Source: Mycetocola zhadangensis (GTDB lineage: Bacteria; Actinomycetota; Actinomycetes; Actinomycetales; Microbacteriaceae). Taken from it: a stretch of DNA of 64,000 nt. Under the pieces are notes generated by a model, which did no database searches, had not been told where the DNA came from, and saw nothing but the letters and a program-made list of their open reading frames with translations. Below are positions 59,871 to 64,000 of the stretch, in pieces. The position numbers and the translations under genes are program-made. The DNA lies in NCBI RefSeq assembly GCF_003668565.1, contig NZ_RCWJ01000005.1, positions 186,001 to 250,000 of the forward strand. Direction: 5' to 3'. Numbering within the stretch: position 1 is the first letter of the stretch; the number at the start of each line of letters is the position of its first letter.

Positions 59871-60842
59871 ATGACCAGCACACCGACCCGCCGAGCCGCT
59901 GTGGTCTACAACCCCACCAAGGGTCGCATCGACGAGTTGCGCCGCCTGATCGACGCCGGTGCGGCCGCTGCGGGCTGGGGCGAATCACTCTGGTTCGAGA
60001 CGAGCGTCGAGGATCCGGGCCACGGCGTGACACGCGAGGCGATCGCCGCCGGCGTCGACATGGTCTTCGCGGCCGGGGGTGACGGCACGGTGCGCAGCGT
60101 CGCTGAGGGCCTGCGCGATTCACACGTGCCGCTCGCGCTGCTCCCCCGTGGCACCGGAAATCTCCTCGCCCGCAACCTTGGTCTGCCGATTTCGAACACA
60201 GCGGATGCCATCAACATCGCTTTCAACGGAACCACCCGTTTCATAGACCTCGGCATCGCGACCCTCAGCCGCGTCGACGGCAGCATCGAAGAGCACGGCT
60301 TCCTCGTGATGGCCGGCATGGGCATCGACGCAGACATCATGGCGAACACCAATGACGCGTTGAAGAAGTCGTTCGGCTGGCTGGCGTACGTCGATGCCGG
60401 GCTGCGGGCGCTGCCTGACGCGAAGCCGTTCCGTATCCGCTACCAGCTCGAGAACAAGCCGGTGCACAGCGCCCACGTTTCGACTGTGTTGTTTGGCAAC
60501 TGCGGCACCCTCACCGGCGGGCTCGAGATGATGCCGGATGCCGTGATCGACGATGGGATGCTGGACGTTGCCGTTCTGCAGACGTCGAGTGCCCTCGGCT
60601 GGCTCGACATCTGGCGGCGGCTGCGGTTCGAGAACGGGCCGCTGCGCCGCTCGAGCATCGGCCGCCGCATCATTTCGGCGACCTCGGGTTCCGCGTCAAC
60701 GATCACCTACCTGCGCAGCGCCGGCATCACGGTCTCGCTTGAGAAGCCACGGGCGGTTGAGCTCGACGGTGATGGGTTTGGCATCATCGCGGGGGTGCGG
60801 TTTGCGACCGACCCGGGTGCCCTCGCCGTGCGGGTTCGGTAG
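59871..60842 (+). CDS. Diacylglycerol kinase family lipid kinase
   Basis: 323 residues from ATG 59871. DAGK catalytic domain: [17 protein letters not shown], then [13 protein letters not shown] (ATP loop) and [16 protein letters not shown] at about 90-105; the C-terminal beta-sandwich contains [31 protein letters not shown] with the structural metal motif. Members phosphorylate diacylglycerol or related lipids at the inner membrane face. Closest in character to the YegS/DgkB group. Its stop codon lies inside the first unit of a minisatellite. Confidence 0.9.
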   Translation: MTSTPTRRAAVVYNPTKGRIDELRRLIDAGAAAAGWGESLWFETSVEDPGHGVTREAIAAGVDMVFAAGGDGTVRSVAEGLRDSHVPLALLPRGTGNLLARNLGLPISNTADAINIAFNGTTRFIDLGIATLSRVDGSIEEHGFLVMAGMGIDADIMANTNDALKKSFGWLAYVDAGLRALPDAKPFRIRYQLENKPVHSAHVSTVLFGNCGTLTGGLEMMPDAVIDDGMLDVAVLQTSSALGWLDIWRRLRFENGPLRRSSIGRRIISATSGSASTITYLRSAGITVSLEKPRAVELDGDGFGIIAGVRFATDPGALAVRVR

Positions 60843-60937
60843 CCGCCCGACTGCGGACGCCACGCGGGTGCGGGAGCCGCCCGAGTTCGGTAGCCGCGCG
60901 GCTGCGGTAGCCACGCGGCGCGATAGCCAAGCCACGC
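60838..60937. repeat. 17-bp minisatellite, about six units
   Basis: Degenerate tandem units beginning GGTAGCCGCCCGACTGC, GGACGCCACGCGGGTGC, GGGAGCCGCCCGAGTTC, GGTAGCCGCGCGGCTGC, then GGTAGCCACGCGGCGC and GATAGCCAAGCCACGC. The first unit contains the stop codon of the preceding kinase gene (60840-60842). Confidence 0.7.
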
Positions 60938-60960
60938 TTAGTCGCAAGTAGTCGGCCACA

Positions 60961-61516
60961 CCACGCAACACCCCAACAACCATTCCCGACCAAGAGAAAA
61001 AGCACGACCACAGCCACGACCGCTGGTAGAAGCCCGCCCTGTCGCAAATGGTCGGCCTCACCGGCACCACCACCCCACACCTCGCCCCGCCTAGTCACAA
61101 ACGGTCGAGCCCACGGATTTCAACTCTTGTGCCTGGTCACAAACGGTCGAAGCCATGGGTTTCGACCCTTGCTCGGTCAACAACGGTCGCTCTTTTCCAG
61201 AAACTTGAGCCACTTGCGACCACGCAACACCCCAACAACCATTCCCGACCAAGCCGAGAAGCACGCCCACAGCCACGACCGCTGGCAGAAGCCCGCTCAG
61301 TCGCAAATGGTCGGCCTCACCGGCACCACCACCCCACACCTCGCCCCGCCTAGTCACAAACGGTCGAGCCCACGGGCTTCAACCCTTGTGCCTGGTCACA
61401 AACGGTCGAAGCCATGGGTTTCGACCCTTGCTCGGTCGACAACGGTCGCTCATTTCCACAAAGTCCAGCCGCTTGCGACCACGCAACACCCCAACAACCA
61501 TTCCCGACCAAGCCGA
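60961..61516. repeat. 259-bp tandem repeat, two full units and a partial third
   Basis: Landmark CCACGCAACACCCCAACAAC recurs at 60961, 61220 and 61479, exactly 259 bp apart; units 1 and 2 are nearly identical and the third stops at 61516. Each full unit contains four copies of a 14-mer, consensus GTCRCAAAYGGTCG (61041, 61094, 61136, 61176; again 61300, 61353, 61395, 61435); a degenerate copy precedes the array at 60941. No frame in it has coding character, despite several long ORFs. With the minisatellite it fills the 813 bp between the kinase gene and the DUF559 gene. Confidence 0.85.
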
Positions 61517-61655
61517 CGACCAAGGTGCCGTTTGCCGACTCGGACGCGCTCGGCGCAGCCGTACGAAACCCCCCACCCATGGCGAATCCGAGGCCACTCT
61601 CCACAACCTCAGGGAAACGCAGCCGCAGTGCTCGACAAACCGGCATGCTCGAGCC

Positions 61656-62567
61656 GTGAACTTCCGCAAACCCTTGCCGGCGCAACTGCCACCCGCGTTC
61701 TCCGTCGCTGACGCATACACCCGCGGTTTCACCCGCGGGCAGTTGCGTAACAGCGCACTCACCGCTCCCTTTCACGGCACCCGAGTCGCGGCGGCAACAC
61801 CGCTCTCCCTCGAACTGGCCTGCCGCGCCGTCGCTACCCGAATGCCACCCGGCACAGCCTTCAGCCACCGCACCGCCGCGCGCTTACACGGGATGCCCCT
61901 CCCATTGTTCGCCGATACCCTTCTCGACGTCACCGTCCCGGCACCCCGACGGGCTCCTCGGCCCGCCGGTGTCCGCGGGCACAGCGCGCTCCTTCACCCG
62001 ACCGACACCGTGGCAATCGCCAACGGCACCCTCACGGTCACCTCGGTCGAACGCACCTGTTGTGACCTCGCCGGCGTGCTTGCGCTGCCTGATCTCGTCG
62101 CCGCCGTCGACTCGCTGCTGTGGCACGAAGAGCCGCAGACCACGGTCACCAAACTTGCCGACGCCATCGAACGCTATCCGGCCCGCGCCGGCCGGCCCGC
62201 GCTGCGCCGCGCACTAGCGCTCAGCTCCGACCACTCCCGGTCGCGGCCCGAGTCACTCGTGCGTGTCGACCTCGCACTGAGCAGCCTGCCAACACCCGTC
62301 GCGAACTTCGAGGTGTACCTCCGCACCGCGCGCAGAACCGTGTACCTCGACCTCGCTTACCCCGAGTACAAACTCGAGCTGGAGTATCACGGCGACCAGC
62401 ACCGCACCGATCGTCGGCAGTGGCGCAGCGACATCCGTCGCACCAACGACGTCGGAGACGAGGGCTGGCAGGCCCTGCAGTTCACCGGCGACGACCTACC
62501 CGACCTGCCCAACCTGAGACGCCGGGTCGAACGCCGCCTTCGAATGCTGGGCTGGACCGGTCAGTAA
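61656..62567 (+). CDS. AbiEi-like / DUF559 predicted nuclease
   Basis: 303 residues from GTG 61656; the frame continues upstream through the repeats, which I regard as non-coding. The N-terminal part (FSVADAYTRGFTRGQLRN, then FHGTRVA, and FSHRTAARLHGMPLP) resembles type IV AbiEi antitoxin-like winged-helix proteins. The C-terminus is a restriction-endonuclease-like DUF559 module: VYLDLAYPEYKLELEYHGDQH with Asp232 and Glu241/Glu243, then RRQWRSDIRRTNDVGDEGW. The catalytic residues are present. No cognate toxin or methylase lies next to it. It sits directly after the 259-bp repeats. Confidence 0.75.
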   Translation: MNFRKPLPAQLPPAFSVADAYTRGFTRGQLRNSALTAPFHGTRVAAATPLSLELACRAVATRMPPGTAFSHRTAARLHGMPLPLFADTLLDVTVPAPRRAPRPAGVRGHSALLHPTDTVAIANGTLTVTSVERTCCDLAGVLALPDLVAAVDSLLWHEEPQTTVTKLADAIERYPARAGRPALRRALALSSDHSRSRPESLVRVDLALSSLPTPVANFEVYLRTARRTVYLDLAYPEYKLELEYHGDQHRTDRRQWRSDIRRTNDVGDEGWQALQFTGDDLPDLPNLRRRVERRLRMLGWTGQ

Positions 62568-62612
62568 CAATCGAGCGGATGCCACGTGGCAGCGCCCGCA
62601 GAGATCCTCCGG

Positions 62613-63998
<1,386 letters not shown>

Positions 63999-64000
63999 GA

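Noticed and set aside
60961-61516. Possible CRISPR array
   Set aside because: Units are 259 bp and nearly identical throughout; the inner 14-mers are unevenly spaced (40-53 bp) with repeated rather than unique intervening sequence, and no cas genes are present.
61127-61711. Long plus-strand ORFs running through the 259-bp repeats
   Set aside because: They exist because the repeat contains no stop in those frames; composition is Pro/Thr/His-rich, there is no ribosome site, and the repeated units give nearly identical peptides.

Overview
The window is high-GC DNA from an actinobacterium, most likely a member of the Microbacteriaceae. The grounds are family-level resemblance: a PcaD-PcaC fusion, a QsuB-type dehydroshikimate dehydratase, LCP paralogues, DUF5997, a giant zinc-ribbon membrane protein, GAF-ANTAR regulators and glutamate dehydrogenase close to the corynebacterial enzyme. 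Many starts look leaderless, with a TANNNT box 6-8 nt before the start codon. I see no IS element, prophage or CRISPR array; the window reads as chromosomal accessory and core genes.

Layout. 1-4200: a truncated gene, a CutC-ROK kinase fusion, MarR and TetR regulators and an epoxide-hydrolase-like protein. 4200-7600: pcaI-pcaJ-pcaF and an IclR regulator (lower beta-ketoadipate pathway). 7650-9170: two coupled GAF-ANTAR genes behind a tiny leaderless ORF. 9300-14760: the quinate/shikimate operon (QsuB, a Dabb protein, QsuD, TetR) diverging from two tandem IclR genes. 14770-21100: a split TRAP transporter around a Gfo/Idh/MocA dehydrogenase, a flavoprotein and an atypical type II dehydroquinase. 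21330-25070: pcaH-pcaG-pcaB-pcaL (upper pathway). Together these encode a complete route from quinate or shikimate via protocatechuate to succinyl-CoA and acetyl-CoA, provided the atypical dehydroquinase really acts on dehydroquinate.

25350-30540: DUF2975, a small HTH regulator, a 1241-residue membrane protein and another membrane protein. 30640-33340: tRNA-Arg and an MFS exporter with its MarR regulator behind three tandem 22-bp operators. 33350-36450: a CUT1-type ABC transporter without its ATPase. 36700-41730: an LLM monooxygenase, two acyl-CoA-dehydrogenase-like flavoenzymes and an aldo/keto reductase. 41800-46140: small regulatory proteins, a yybP-ykoY-type manganese riboswitch before a VIT1-family transporter, and a LysR effector domain without HTH facing DUF5997. 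46170-54600: AraC, MFS, DASS permease, leucyl aminopeptidase, AI-2E-type, GAP and DedA membrane proteins.

54720-64000: two serine tRNAs, two LCP ligases, a HAD phosphatase, serS, a diacylglycerol-kinase-like gene, a repeat-filled gap (17-bp minisatellite, then a 259-bp tandem repeat), a DUF559/AbiEi-like predicted nuclease and gdhA.

The signals I judge least explained are: (1) a nonamer, AACGGATGC, far more frequent than chance, occurring as inverted pairs in intergenic hairpins and singly inside genes, like DNA uptake sequences in other phyla; (2) the 259-bp repeats carrying the 14-mer GTCRCAAAYGGTCG next to a predicted nuclease; (3) a dehydroquinase with two replaced substrate-binding residues inside a TRAP, Gfo/Idh and flavoprotein cluster.
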